DNA of 24,601 bases from a virus, in the IMG/VR virus record IMGVR_UViG_3300022907_000094, positions 1 to 24,601 of that record. One strand, 5' to 3'. Position 1 is the stretch's first letter; each line of letters starts with the position of its first letter. The notes below the pieces were generated by a model. That model was given only the letters and a program-made list of their open reading frames with translations. It had not been told where the DNA came from and did not search any database. A program made the position numbers and the translations under genes. Positions 6,919 to 16,253 of the stretch are shown here, in pieces.

Positions 6919-8511
6919 ATGGCATTGCTAGTCAGAAGAACTGGTCGTCAACAATTAGCTAGGTCGTTTTATCGAGACATTTATAACGAAAACGACTTTT
7001 ATTATATGTTTGTCTCTAGGGCTCAACCTTGGGACGATGAAAATGCGCCTGAAACGCCTAGAGACTCACAGTATTATGTGCAGACTTATAAACATGACAT
7101 GCTTTTTATTAAAAAAGTTGAGGCGTCGGATGCGGTTCTGTTGGCTAATAGGTATGATTGGGAAATTAATACAATCTATGACCAGTATGATGATGAGTAT
7201 GCAAGCGATCATCCAGCCTACTCTGGTGCTACCAATCTAGCAGATGCCAAATTTTTTGTATTGACAGATGATTTTAATGTTTATAAGTGCTTAAACAATA
7301 ACAATAATTCACCGAGTACAGAGAAACCTACTTCTACAGGAACAGATACTTTTGAATTAAGCGATGGCTATGTTTGGAAGTTTTTATATCAAATAGGTGC
7401 GGCTGATAGAACTAAGTTTTTATCTAGTAGATATATTCCTGTGAGAAAAGTAGCAGGTGCTGGTCAACCAGAATTTGATGTTAATGGAGAAATTGCATCT
7501 ATTGCGGTTGCTACAGCAGGTACAGGTTACACTACTGCTACTGTAGTTATACAAGGTGATGGAACAGGTGCTACGGCGACTGCTAATATTGTAGCAGGGG
7601 AGATCGACTCTATTACAGTTGATACTGCTGGTAGGGGTTATAGTTTTGCATTTATCACAATCTCAGGCGATGGTACGGGCGCAACTGCAACTCCAGAATT
7701 AGGAACTAGTGAAACGCCTACACTACAACAAGCAGTTGAATCTACAGCTATCCCAGGAACAGTAGATAGAATTGTTATTACAGAAGGTGGTCAAGACTAC
7801 ATCAATAATGATGTTGTTGTTAATATACTAGGAGATGGTACCGGAGCAACAGCAAGTGCTACAGTAAATGCCGCGGGTTCTATTGTCTCTATAGATATTA
7901 CTGCTACTGGAAGTGGCTATACTTTTGCTGTGATTGAACTTGAGCAAACAACAGGTACAGGCACCGGGGCGGTGCTTAGACCCGTTATTAGTCCATATGA
8001 AGGGCACGGTGGCAATCCACCCAAAGAATTGTTTGCTACTAATTTAGGTATTACTACAACATTTACAAGCACAGATAACGACATTATTGTAGGTAACGAA
8101 TTCAGGCAAATTGGCTTGGTGAAAAATATTACTACATACGATGAGACTGCTATTTACACAGAAACAATTGGTACACCTTGTTATGTTATCACTGTATCCA
8201 ATCCTGGGGATTACAATCTAGATGACATTATAACGGTGAATTCCGGGGGTCAGTTTAGAGTAATTCAAAAAATTGATAGTGATAACGATGATGTAATCGA
8301 TACTGTGTATTTGCAAGAAATATATCCAGGAATTTCACTGAGTTCCGTGTTGAATAACTTAAACACAGGCACTACCGGAATGACTATAAATAGTTTGACA
8401 GAACCAGAAATCTCTGCACATACAGGTGATGTTATGTACATCGATAACAGAAAACCTATAACAAGAGATCAAGACCAAGTAGAAACTGTTAAAGTAATTT
8501 TAAATTTTTAA
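6919..8511 (+). CDS. 8: Baseplate wedge protein gp8 with inserted beta modules
   Basis: T4 gp8 is 334 residues; this protein is 530. The ends match gp8. SRAQPWDDE lies near residues 33-41 (T4: GRSEPW), SDGYVWKFLYQI at about 148-159 (T4: GDGYVWEYLFEI), and the C-terminus HTGDVMYIDNRKPI...DQDQVETVKVILNF matches T4 SGEMIYMENRPPI...DQTEEINILFTF. Residues about 190-354 are an insertion of four GxGY beta units with intervening GDGTGATA loops, absent from T4. GHGGNPPKEL follows at about 360-369, as I recall from marine T4-like gp8 proteins. In T4, gp8 dimers link the wedge to gp10 and peripheral fibres, so the insertion probably projects from the baseplate surface. AGGAG at 6907-6911 gives a good start. 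Confidence 0.88.
   Translation: MALLVRRTGRQQLARSFYRDIYNENDFYYMFVSRAQPWDDENAPETPRDSQYYVQTYKHDMLFIKKVEASDAVLLANRYDWEINTIYDQYDDEYASDHPAYSGATNLADAKFFVLTDDFNVYKCLNNNNNSPSTEKPTSTGTDTFELSDGYVWKFLYQIGAADRTKFLSSRYIPVRKVAGAGQPEFDVNGEIASIAVATAGTGYTTATVVIQGDGTGATATANIVAGEIDSITVDTAGRGYSFAFITISGDGTGATATPELGTSETPTLQQAVESTAIPGTVDRIVITEGGQDYINNDVVVNILGDGTGATASATVNAAGSIVSIDITATGSGYTFAVIELEQTTGTGTGAVLRPVISPYEGHGGNPPKELFATNLGITTTFTSTDNDIIVGNEFRQIGLVKNITTYDETAIYTETIGTPCYVITVSNPGDYNLDDIITVNSGGQFRVIQKIDSDNDDVIDTVYLQEIYPGISLSSVLNNLNTGTTGMTINSLTEPEISAHTGDVMYIDNRKPITRDQDQVETVKVILNF
7489..7980 (+). repeat. Four GxGY beta units inserted in gp8
   Basis: The units are marked by AGTGYTTAT, AGRGYSFAF, GGQDYINND and GSGYTFAV. 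They are separated by GDGTGATA-type loops, and each carries a preceding hydrophobic strand of type I-x-S-I-x-V. The period is about 40-45 residues. The same kind of unit occurs in gp7 and in the 2215-residue protein. Confidence 0.8.
8385..8392 (+). promoter_or_regulatory. Candidate late promoter box inside the gp8 gene
   Basis: A perfect TATAAATA lies within gp8 codons, about 130 bases before the next ATG at 8524. Together with the following bases it reads TATAAATAGTTTGA, the same 14 bases as the box at 15305. It could serve the very long downstream gene, whose only ribosome binding site is a weak TAAGG. Confidence 0.4.
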
Positions 8512-8523
8512 GGCAAAGAAAAA

Positions 8524-11500
8524 ATGGCATTGAATCTAAACACCGGTCCGTACTATGATGATTTTGACGCGGATAAGAATTTTAATAGAATTCTTTTTAA
8601 GCCAGGGTATGCTGTACAGGCTAGAGAATTAACTCAGCTACAGACTATCCTTCAGAATCAACTATCAAGATTTGGTGAGCATATCTTTGTTGATGGCGCT
8701 CCTGTTCTTGGCTGCAAAGAAGTCAGAAGAAATTATCACTTTGTAAAAATAAATGATGCTGACAATGGTGGCGCATCTATTTCTAATGACAATCTAGCAA
8801 CTTATGTGGGTGATACGGTTACTGGTGGAACAACAGGAATTGTTGCTACCATTCAAAAAGTTAAATCTGGTTCAGATAGTGAGACAGTTGACAAGAAAAC
8901 CCTTTACATTGAATACACACAGGGTTCTACCACAACTGAAGAAACAAGATTTACAGCAGGAGAGGTTCTTACTGTAACTAGCACCGATTCTGGTAGAAAC
9001 GGCGATACTTTTGTTGTAGACACACAAACAAGTCTTGATAAATCAAAGCACTATAGAGGGCAGTCGGTAGATTATTCAATTGACGACGGATTGATTTATT
9101 TCAAGGGCAAGTTTATTGAACACGCAAACCAAACAATTGCAGTCATGCCTTTTGGTAACTTTAAAGACTGTTATGTGGGCGTTCTCATAAAAGAAGATAT
9201 TATTACTTCTGATGATGACTCTACTTTGCTTGACCCTGCTACGGGAACTTTTAACTTCAATGCACCAGGTGCTGACAGATATAAAGTATACACTGAAATA
9301 GCTGTCAGAGAATTCGATGATGACCTTGAAGACAATTTTGTAAGTTTGTTTACTATCATTGATGGTAAAAAATCTACTTCGGTTGTTGATAAAGATTTAG
9401 ACTTGTATAGTAAAATTGGCGATAGAATTGCCGAAAGAACTTTCCTAGAAAGTGGAAACTATTCAATTAAAGAATTTAAGATTAATATCCGAGAACATCT
9501 TTTAGATGTGGATGACGATAACGGTGGATTAAAGACAGCAGACCAAGGAGGCGATGCTAATTATCTTGCTGTGGGTGTTGCTGATGGAAGAGGCATCGTT
9601 AACGGAAGATTGCGAGAAATTGAAGCCCCTAGTTATATAAAAGTAAGAAAGGGTAATGACTATAAGTTACAGGAAGGAATTACAACTTCTACAACTTATG
9701 GTAACTATATTCGCATTAATAATGTAGCAGGCGAGTGGGATGTTAGTGGTACTTCTCAGGTTGTATTTGGTTCATCTGAACTTAATGCTCACATGTCAAC
9801 TACAGGTATTCTTTCTGTAACTTCAATATCCGGTGCAGAGTCATTACGAGTACTCGGCGTTTATATAATCAGCCCTGGTGCTTACACAACTAGTGGTGCT
9901 GGAACAGATGCAAAGTTTTTGATCCGTGTTGATGAAAACGGCGCGGCTACAGTAGAGATTATCGAAGGCGGCACTGGATTTATTGCAACTGAAACGATCA
10001 CAATTCCTGATGCTAGACTGGGTAATGGCGGTGCGCCTGCTTTAACATTTATTGTTGATGCATTGGGAACATCAAGAAGTAGCACATTTGGTGCAGTAGC
10101 GGCTCCGGCAAGCCCTGTAGGAACTGCTAGAGTAAGACATGTTGCGAGAGAAAGTGGTGATCCTGGGTCACCTAGTGCAGTATACAGACTGTATCTTTAC
10201 GATATTCGTATGGGTTCCTCTGCTTTATCAGATATTCGTTCCGTTCACTTTACATCGGACACAACAAATTTTAACGGCTCTGGTGATGTTCTTATTGATA
10301 ATAGAGTAGGTTCTCCAATTCTATTTAATCAAGCAAGAAATCAAATGGTTTTCAAAATGCCTGCTAAGGCGATGAAGACTATTGGAGTTGATCCCATTAA
10401 CACATATGATAACTCTTTTACATATCAAGAAGAGTTTGATGCGACATTTACAACAACAGGCACCACTACAATTAGTGTGAGTGGAACCAAGTCTTTCCCA
10501 TATTCTACAACTCCTTCTCAGACACAGTTGGATGATGAATGGATTATGATTTTCAAAGAAGCCGTCACTGTTGATGGTACATCATATGCGGCTGGACAGA
10601 TTTTTGATTTACAGGAATCTCACTTTACAAGTGCTGGTCCTACTTCAATGCAATTTGATATAGGTACGATATTATCTAATACAGCAGATGTAAAATTTTA
10701 TGTTAAGGTAAAACAAACAGATACGACACCGGTTCCTCTAAATGCACTTAAATCTAGATTTGTTAAAATTGACACAGCAACACACCCTGAAGGAAATTCA
10801 GGTCCATGGAATTTAGGTCTTTGTAATGTTTATAAAATTGTAGGTGTATATGTCGGCGATACTTATGACAACACTACTACTAACTACAAAGACTTGTTCA
10901 TTCATGGTAATGGACAAACAGATAACTATTATGGTCACTCTAAATTAATAAAAAGAGGCAGCCTAGATGTAACGAATAAGAAGATTCTAGTAGAATTGCA
11001 CTACTTGGATCCTAACTATGCTGGGAGTCAATCTACTTATTTCTGTGTTGATTCATACCCGGCAGATGAACTGACTGCCGCTAATCCTAGCTTTTACACA
11101 TATGAAATTCCCTTGCACTTGAAAGAAGGATCTGTTCTATATGATTTGCGAGACTGCATTGATTTTAGACCTTATATTGTAAATACAGCAAGCGATGCTA
11201 CAACAATTGGAACGGCTACTGAAAACCCAACTGCTAATTTCAATTTTAGAACTATTAGTGGCGGGTATCAATTCCCGATGCCCAGAGAATCTTATGTTAC
11301 TGACGGTGAATATTGGTTAGGAAGAGTTGATACAATTGTCTTACAGGACAGCGGAAAGGTTCTTAACATTGAGGGTAAACCGAACAACAATCCGGTTCCC
11401 CCATTAAAGCCGCCAAAGTGTATGGCTCTTGCAGATATTTACATTCCTGCTTATCCTTCTATTCCTAATCTTCTAGCAGAACAGTATGGAAGAGAGGATC

Positions 11501-14500
11501 TTCAAGTAAAACTTGATGTTAAGCAGAATAGAAGATATACAATGCAAGACATTGCTTCTATTGAGAAAAGAATTCAAAGACTGGAGTATTACTCTTCTTT
11601 GAACTTTATAAAAACTGCTACTGCTAATAAAAACATCACAGACGCAAATGGTCTTGACAGATTTAAAAATGGATTTTTTGTTGATACATTCAACAATACA
11701 GACCTAATGCAGGTATCTGATGCTGATTTAGATTTTGGTATAGACGAACAATATTTTGAAGGCGGTCCTAGAGTAACTAATACTCATGTTGAACTTCAGT
11801 ATAACAGTGCGGCTTCTACCAACACCGTAAAAACAGGTAATCTTGTTACACTCCCATATACGACAGAATTGTTTTCTGAGAATCGTTTTGCATCGAAGCC
11901 GAGAAATCTTGTTGGAGATTTGCTGTTCGACTACACAGGTAAAGCAAATGCATATCCCCCATCTGTTACTAGATGGAATCAGAGCGGAAACACTGCACAA
12001 AATACTATTGTTCAAACTGGTTCAGCAGAAGCCCTCAGAAATGCGTTTACTAACTTAGGCAATTCGGGTGTTACACGAAGCAATGTTATAATGGGAACTC
12101 CTGTTCCTACTACGCAAACTACTACTTCCAGTGCAACTAGTACAACAACATTTGTTGATAAAGGTGCATTTGAAGAAACAATAATACCGGATTCAACAGA
12201 GGTAGATGCTAATGGTAATCCTTTATTGAATGAAGAAGGTGAAATCATTGGAGATACCATTAGGAACACTGCTGATATTGAATACACCAGCACTTCAGTA
12301 GCGGTTACTACATCTAACTTAACTGTATCTAATGCTACACTTACACAAGTCAATGAAGTCCTTAATGTAAATACTTCAGGTAATTTGGGAAATAGATTTG
12401 AAGGTAGCTTTGATTATGTAAATGGCATTGCTTTCAACAGCTATATTCCTCAGTTGAGATTTAGAGTTGATTGTAGAAACTTAAAGCCGAGTACAAGATT
12501 TTATGTGTTCTTTGATGGCGGCGACCCCGGAGATAGAATAACCGGTTCTACCAACTTGTCTGGTAGTACTGTTGCGAGAGTCAGAAAAGTAAAAACTTCT
12601 TATTGGGATGGGCTGTCTACAACTACAAAGATGAACAGCAATGCCTCAATACAAGGATTTGGTACTGACGAAAATGGACAAAGTTGTGACTGGAGTAGAA
12701 GCTCTGCAAATGATTATGTCGTATCTGACCCAGATGGCTCGTTAATCTTAGACATATATGTACCTTCAGGAAGATATCTTCTAGGAAACAAAATGATTAT
12801 TGTTTCAGACGATATCGAAAACAGAGAAGGGTTTGTAACTTCTTCTTGTAATACTGTATTCTCTCAGTTTATTTCTGGTAATTACACAAAAGAAAATACA
12901 AGTTTATTTACGCAAAGACCTAATGTAACGATGAATTTTGTTAATAACGGATCAAGAACTATTGGTTCCGTTACAACAGGGGTTTCGTTACAACAGTCCA
13001 CAGCGGTAACTACAAGCACATCTCAAAGAAATATTAACGAGGGCTTTACGATTCTTGAGGGTGCTGGAGAAACTCCTTTACCCCCGCCGGATCAACCGTC
13101 AGCGGAAGAGAATCCGGTCAATAACTCAGTCTCGCCGGTAGTGGATAATCCGGCGGTCGATATTCCCAACGACTTTCAAATAGAATGGGAAGATTTCGAC
13201 TGGAATTGGTTCGGCGGCGCTGGTTGGGCCGATCCCATCGCTCAAACATTTTTTGTGAATAACGGTCATGGGGCTTTCATAACTGATATTGATATATTCT
13301 TTAGAACTAAGTCAAGCACGAATAATATCACATTAGAACTTCGCAATGTGGTTAATGGATACCCTGGTTCTGATGTTATTCCTTATGGAGAGGTTGTACT
13401 GACACCTTCTCAAGTATCTATTTCAGAAGATGCTACTAGTGCAACTAAGTTTACATTCCCGTCACCGGTGTTCTTGTCTCCTGAACAAGAATATTGTTTT
13501 GTACTAAAACCTCAAGCAAATGACCCAGGTTACAATATTTGGGTATCTGAGTTAGGACAAAGTAAATTAGGAACTACACAAAGAATTCAGGCAGGCGATT
13601 CTGTGGCAGGAGTCTTGTTTACTTCTTCAAATGATCGATCTTGGAGTCCTAAGCAGGCAGAAGATGTCAAGTATGTTATTAATAGAGCTAAGTTTTCTCC
13701 AGTTGGAGGTACCGCGATACTTAATAATGAAGATACCGATTACTGGAGCATGACAAACTTTACTAACGGTTTCTTCTCTGCCATCGATGAACTTCACTCT
13801 TTTGATGTCACTCTAGCAGGAGGGGGCTCTGGTTATGCAGTAAGTGATGTTATTACTCTGAACTCTTTTGGAAATGGCACTGGATTGACAATTATTGTCG
13901 ATGCCGTATCTTCTGGTGCAATTACGGACTTTAGTATTGGAGATATGGGTAGCGGTTACACTGAGGATCCTGCAAGTGCAGTAACACAGTCAAGCACAAC
14001 TGGCTCTGGTAGTGGTGCTACATTTACTATTGTTGTAAAAAATGCTAGTGTAAATGAATTCCTAAACAGACAGACTGAGTGTGAAGTTACTGTCACTAAG
14101 GGCACATTCTCAGCAGGTGATATTGTCGGTTCAGGAACTTCTCAGGCAGAAATTGTTTCTGTGGATAACAATGTCTACAACAAAGCAATTTATAACTTTA
14201 CAACAATTGTTCATAATACAAGCAAACTGAACTTTAAATATTACCCAACTCAAAGCACAGGTGTTGCAGTGCCAGGAACAACAGCGGTTGATTTGCCTGA
14301 AACTGACTCAGCGATGGCTCCGAGCGAAAGTGCGATTTACTCATATTCTAATGAGAGCTCCACTTTTTCTGGGGCAAAATCTCTCAAGGTAGAAGTTGAT
14401 TTTTACACGAATACTAATTATCTTTCTCCCGTTATTGATGTCACTAGGGCGGCGCTTAACCTTGATAAGCACATCATTAACGATGTTGTTACTAATGAAG

Positions 14501-15171
14501 AAGAAAGATATGGTGGAGATGCAGATTGTAAATATATTTCTAAAATTGTTCGTCTTAGCAAAGCAAACTTAGCAGAAGATTTGAGAGTTTATTTGGATCA
14601 ACGAGTTCCAAATGATGCAGATGTAAAAGTGTATGCTAAGTTTAAAGCCGCAGAAGACGATGCTGATTTTAGAGAAGACTTGTATTGGGTGGAACTAGAA
14701 AGCAATAGAGAGAATCTAAAGAATCCTTCAGCATTTGTTGAAACTCTTTACACTCTACCCGAAAGAGGTTCAGATAATGTTGGTCTTGGGGGTGTCGCAG
14801 GAGATACTTTAGAGTATGTAGCAGACAGAGTTAGCTCAATATCAGTTACAGCAGGAGGCTCTGGTTATACAACGGCGCCAACGGTTCTGTTCTCTGGTGG
14901 AGGTGCTTGGAAGCCCGCAGAAGCTATTGCAAAAATTTCTGGTGGAGCTGTTGTTGATATTACAGTTACAGAACCGGGTAGAGGTTACACCAGTGCTCCT
15001 ACAATCACTCTAAGTGGTGGCGGCGGCTCCGGTGCAACTGCAACGGCTTCGGTAAGCCAAATAACATTTAATCGCTTTAAGGATTTCGCTGTGAAGGTTG
15101 TGTTAATTACAGATAACACATGCAATGTTCCCGCAGTGAAAAATCTTAGAGCAATAGCGATGCAGGCTTAA
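8524..15171 (+). CDS. Giant DUF4815-type tail/baseplate-attached virion protein (2215 residues)
   Basis: The N-terminus [19 protein letters not shown] followed by [17 protein letters not shown] (residues 9-45) is the signature of DUF4815, seen in large fibre-like virion proteins of marine T4-like phages. A second family block, [21 protein letters not shown] with [14 protein letters not shown] soon after, lies at about residues 1003-1050. A third, [13 protein letters not shown] with [14 protein letters not shown], lies at about 1567-1595. Beta modules sit at about 437-512, 1758-1839 and 2100-2179. Residues about 1519-1545 are Pro/Glu/Asp-rich and look like a hinge. The C-terminus [14 protein letters not shown] closes a beta domain. 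No transmembrane segment or catalytic motif was seen. It is probably a fibre or fibre anchor on the baseplate rim. Whether it replaces T4 gp10 cannot be told from sequence. Confidence 0.8.
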   Translation: MALNLNTGPYYDDFDADKNFNRILFKPGYAVQARELTQLQTILQNQLSRFGEHIFVDGAPVLGCKEVRRNYHFVKINDADNGGASISNDNLATYVGDTVTGGTTGIVATIQKVKSGSDSETVDKKTLYIEYTQGSTTTEETRFTAGEVLTVTSTDSGRNGDTFVVDTQTSLDKSKHYRGQSVDYSIDDGLIYFKGKFIEHANQTIAVMPFGNFKDCYVGVLIKEDIITSDDDSTLLDPATGTFNFNAPGADRYKVYTEIAVREFDDDLEDNFVSLFTIIDGKKSTSVVDKDLDLYSKIGDRIAERTFLESGNYSIKEFKINIREHLLDVDDDNGGLKTADQGGDANYLAVGVADGRGIVNGRLREIEAPSYIKVRKGNDYKLQEGITTSTTYGNYIRINNVAGEWDVSGTSQVVFGSSELNAHMSTTGILSVTSISGAESLRVLGVYIISPGAYTTSGAGTDAKFLIRVDENGAATVEIIEGGTGFIATETITIPDARLGNGGAPALTFIVDALGTSRSSTFGAVAAPASPVGTARVRHVARESGDPGSPSAVYRLYLYDIRMGSSALSDIRSVHFTSDTTNFNGSGDVLIDNRVGSPILFNQARNQMVFKMPAKAMKTIGVDPINTYDNSFTYQEEFDATFTTTGTTTISVSGTKSFPYSTTPSQTQLDDEWIMIFKEAVTVDGTSYAAGQIFDLQESHFTSAGPTSMQFDIGTILSNTADVKFYVKVKQTDTTPVPLNALKSRFVKIDTATHPEGNSGPWNLGLCNVYKIVGVYVGDTYDNTTTNYKDLFIHGNGQTDNYYGHSKLIKRGSLDVTNKKILVELHYLDPNYAGSQSTYFCVDSYPADELTAANPSFYTYEIPLHLKEGSVLYDLRDCIDFRPYIVNTASDATTIGTATENPTANFNFRTISGGYQFPMPRESYVTDGEYWLGRVDTIVLQDSGKVLNIEGKPNNNPVPPLKPPKCMALADIYIPAYPSIPNLLAEQYGREDLQVKLDVKQNRRYTMQDIASIEKRIQRLEYYSSLNFIKTATANKNITDANGLDRFKNGFFVDTFNNTDLMQVSDADLDFGIDEQYFEGGPRVTNTHVELQYNSAASTNTVKTGNLVTLPYTTELFSENRFASKPRNLVGDLLFDYTGKANAYPPSVTRWNQSGNTAQNTIVQTGSAEALRNAFTNLGNSGVTRSNVIMGTPVPTTQTTTSSATSTTTFVDKGAFEETIIPDSTEVDANGNPLLNEEGEIIGDTIRNTADIEYTSTSVAVTTSNLTVSNATLTQVNEVLNVNTSGNLGNRFEGSFDYVNGIAFNSYIPQLRFRVDCRNLKPSTRFYVFFDGGDPGDRITGSTNLSGSTVARVRKVKTSYWDGLSTTTKMNSNASIQGFGTDENGQSCDWSRSSANDYVVSDPDGSLILDIYVPSGRYLLGNKMIIVSDDIENREGFVTSSCNTVFSQFISGNYTKENTSLFTQRPNVTMNFVNNGSRTIGSVTTGVSLQQSTAVTTSTSQRNINEGFTILEGAGETPLPPPDQPSAEENPVNNSVSPVVDNPAVDIPNDFQIEWEDFDWNWFGGAGWADPIAQTFFVNNGHGAFITDIDIFFRTKSSTNNITLELRNVVNGYPGSDVIPYGEVVLTPSQVSISEDATSATKFTFPSPVFLSPEQEYCFVLKPQANDPGYNIWVSELGQSKLGTTQRIQAGDSVAGVLFTSSNDRSWSPKQAEDVKYVINRAKFSPVGGTAILNNEDTDYWSMTNFTNGFFSAIDELHSFDVTLAGGGSGYAVSDVITLNSFGNGTGLTIIVDAVSSGAITDFSIGDMGSGYTEDPASAVTQSSTTGSGSGATFTIVVKNASVNEFLNRQTECEVTVTKGTFSAGDIVGSGTSQAEIVSVDNNVYNKAIYNFTTIVHNTSKLNFKYYPTQSTGVAVPGTTAVDLPETDSAMAPSESAIYSYSNESSTFSGAKSLKVEVDFYTNTNYLSPVIDVTRAALNLDKHIINDVVTNEEERYGGDADCKYISKIVRLSKANLAEDLRVYLDQRVPNDADVKVYAKFKAAEDDADFREDLYWVELESNRENLKNPSAFVETLYTLPERGSDNVGLGGVAGDTLEYVADRVSSISVTAGGSGYTTAPTVLFSGGGAWKPAEAIAKISGGAVVDITVTEPGRGYTSAPTITLSGGGGSGATATASVSQITFNRFKDFAVKVVLITDNTCNVPAVKNLRAIAMQA
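9835..10059 (+). repeat. 75-residue beta module, copy C (in the 2215-residue protein)
   Basis: It reads [40 protein letters not shown] and LTFIVDAL. It matches copy B of gp7 nearly position by position, so two structural proteins that are likely neighbours in the particle carry the same domain. Confidence 0.8.
13795..14040 (+). repeat. Pair of GSGY beta units
   Basis: Residues about 1758-1839 of the 2215-residue protein hold [14 protein letters not shown] and MGSGYTEDP, each followed by a Gly-rich loop ([13 protein letters not shown]) and a beta strand. Confidence 0.75.
14824..15060 (+). repeat. Pair of GSGYTTAP / GRGYTSAP beta units
   Basis: Residues about 2101-2179 hold two clean units: [19 protein letters not shown] and [19 protein letters not shown], each followed by GGG-rich loops. 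They are the clearest copies of this module in the window and lie close to the C-terminus. Confidence 0.8.
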
Positions 15172-15173
15172 TT

Positions 15174-15374
15174 ATGGATTCAGTAGAAAATTTAAAATAT
15201 AAAGAAGTAGAGCCGGGGGTATTTGAAAATCAAGACCCCTCTGCGCTTGCTAAATATAGAAAACAAAAAAGGGCTTTCGGTAAGGTTGATGAAATTACGG
15301 ATGATATAAATAGTTTGAAATCAGAGCTTACTGAAATTAAAAAAGCATTACAATTTTTAATCGAAAAGAACTAG
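15174..15374 (+). CDS. Small charged coiled-coil protein
   Basis: This 66-residue protein starts two bases after the giant gene's stop. Its N-terminal half is polar (YKEVEPGVFENQDPSALAKY). The C-terminal half, DEITDDINSLKSELTEIKKAL, has leucine and isoleucine in heptad spacing and should form a coiled coil. It may be a small assembly factor or structural linker for the large fibre proteins on either side. I do not know a named family. The tight spacing, proper length and position support it as a real gene. Confidence 0.65.
   Translation: MDSVENLKYKEVEPGVFENQDPSALAKYRKQKRAFGKVDEITDDINSLKSELTEIKKALQFLIEKN
15305..15312 (+). promoter_or_regulatory. Candidate late promoter box inside the 66-residue gene
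   Basis: A perfect TATAAATA lies 72 bases upstream of the fibre gene ATG at 15384. The bases after it (GTTTGA) repeat the context of the box at 8385. Confidence 0.45.
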
Positions 15375-15383
15375 GATAACTAA

Positions 15384-16235
15384 ATGGCAACTTTAACTAC
15401 AAGAGCTGGTAAAGGTAGTCCACTTACTAATACGGAAGTAGATACTAACTTTACCAACCTAAACACTGCAAAGTATGAAGCCTCTGATGATATTTCAGTA
15501 GGCGATTTGACTTTTACAGGCGATCTGGTTGCCGGGTTGGACGCTTCTGTTACGGCGGCTGGCACCACACAGGGCACCGGTACTGCTCTGACTAAAACTT
15601 ATAATATTGTGCAGACAGCATCTGCCAACGAAGGCGTGGTTCTTCCTGACGCATCAACCGGTCTTAAAATCACAGTTTATAACTCTACATCAGCAGACAT
15701 CAAAGTTTACCCTGCATCAAGCGAATCTATTGACGGCGGATCTTTGAATGCACCTATTGTGCTTAGACCTGATAATGTCTTTGAAGCAATCGCAGTAAGT
15801 GCAACTCAATGGCAAAGAACTCTTCCCGATTTAGACGACCTAGATGTCACAACGGTTACAACATCTGGTGATGCTACTATCGGTGGTCATATAAATTATG
15901 GTGTGACAGCCTCAGTAGGTACTGCTGGTTCAGATCAAGCTGGAGCAACACAACTCAGCGAAACATTGAGTGTAATCACAACAAACGCGGCAAGCACACA
16001 GGGCGTAAAACTTCCAACTGCACTTGCAGGAAGAACAGTAACAGTTTTCAATACAACAAGCACAGACTGTAAATTATATCCTGGTTCTTCTGATACAATT
16101 GATGGCGGAAGTGCTAATGTTCCTATTACTTTGCCCGCTAATACATCTTTCACACTTTCTTGTAAAGATGCTACAGATTGGAGAGTACACAGACCGTTAG
16201 CAGTATATGATTCTAGCGGTACACTAGTAAACTAA
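15384..16235 (+). CDS. Fibre-like virion protein with a tandem domain duplication
   Basis: The N-terminus of this 283-residue protein, TTRAGKGSPLTNTEVDTNFTNLN, is of the kind found at the start of many phage tail fibre proteins ('RAGKGSPLTNAEVDANFTNL', recalled from fibres of other phages). Residues 51-147 and 171-270 are two copies of one beta-rich domain. They share VYN/VFN-S/T-TS, KVYP/KLYP-ASS/GSS and SIDGGS/TIDGGS, and each ends in a Trp-containing strand. Beta repeats of this kind are common in trimeric fibres. A weak AGGAT precedes the start. No enzyme motif is visible. Confidence 0.75.
   Translation: MATLTTRAGKGSPLTNTEVDTNFTNLNTAKYEASDDISVGDLTFTGDLVAGLDASVTAAGTTQGTGTALTKTYNIVQTASANEGVVLPDASTGLKITVYNSTSADIKVYPASSESIDGGSLNAPIVLRPDNVFEAIAVSATQWQRTLPDLDDLDVTTVTTSGDATIGGHINYGVTASVGTAGSDQAGATQLSETLSVITTNAASTQGVKLPTALAGRTVTVFNTTSTDCKLYPGSSDTIDGGSANVPITLPANTSFTLSCKDATDWRVHRPLAVYDSSGTLVN
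15534..15824 (+). repeat. Fibre domain, first copy
   Basis: Residues 51-147 of the 283-residue protein. Landmarks are GVVLPDASTGLKITVYN, IKVYPASSESIDGGS and SATQWQ. They align to the second copy without large gaps. Confidence 0.8.
15894..16193 (+). repeat. Fibre domain, second copy
   Basis: Residues 171-270 of the 283-residue protein. Landmarks are GVKLPTALAGRTVTVFN, CKLYPGSSDTIDGGS and DATDWR. This copy has two cysteines (Cys229, Cys260) that the first lacks. Confidence 0.8.
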
Positions 16236-16253
16236 TAAAAGGGTGATATTTAA

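Noticed and set aside
12012-12353. 113-residue - strand open frame inside the giant virion gene
   Set aside because: Shadow of Thr/Ser-rich codons on the + strand; no ribosome binding site or recognisable domain.
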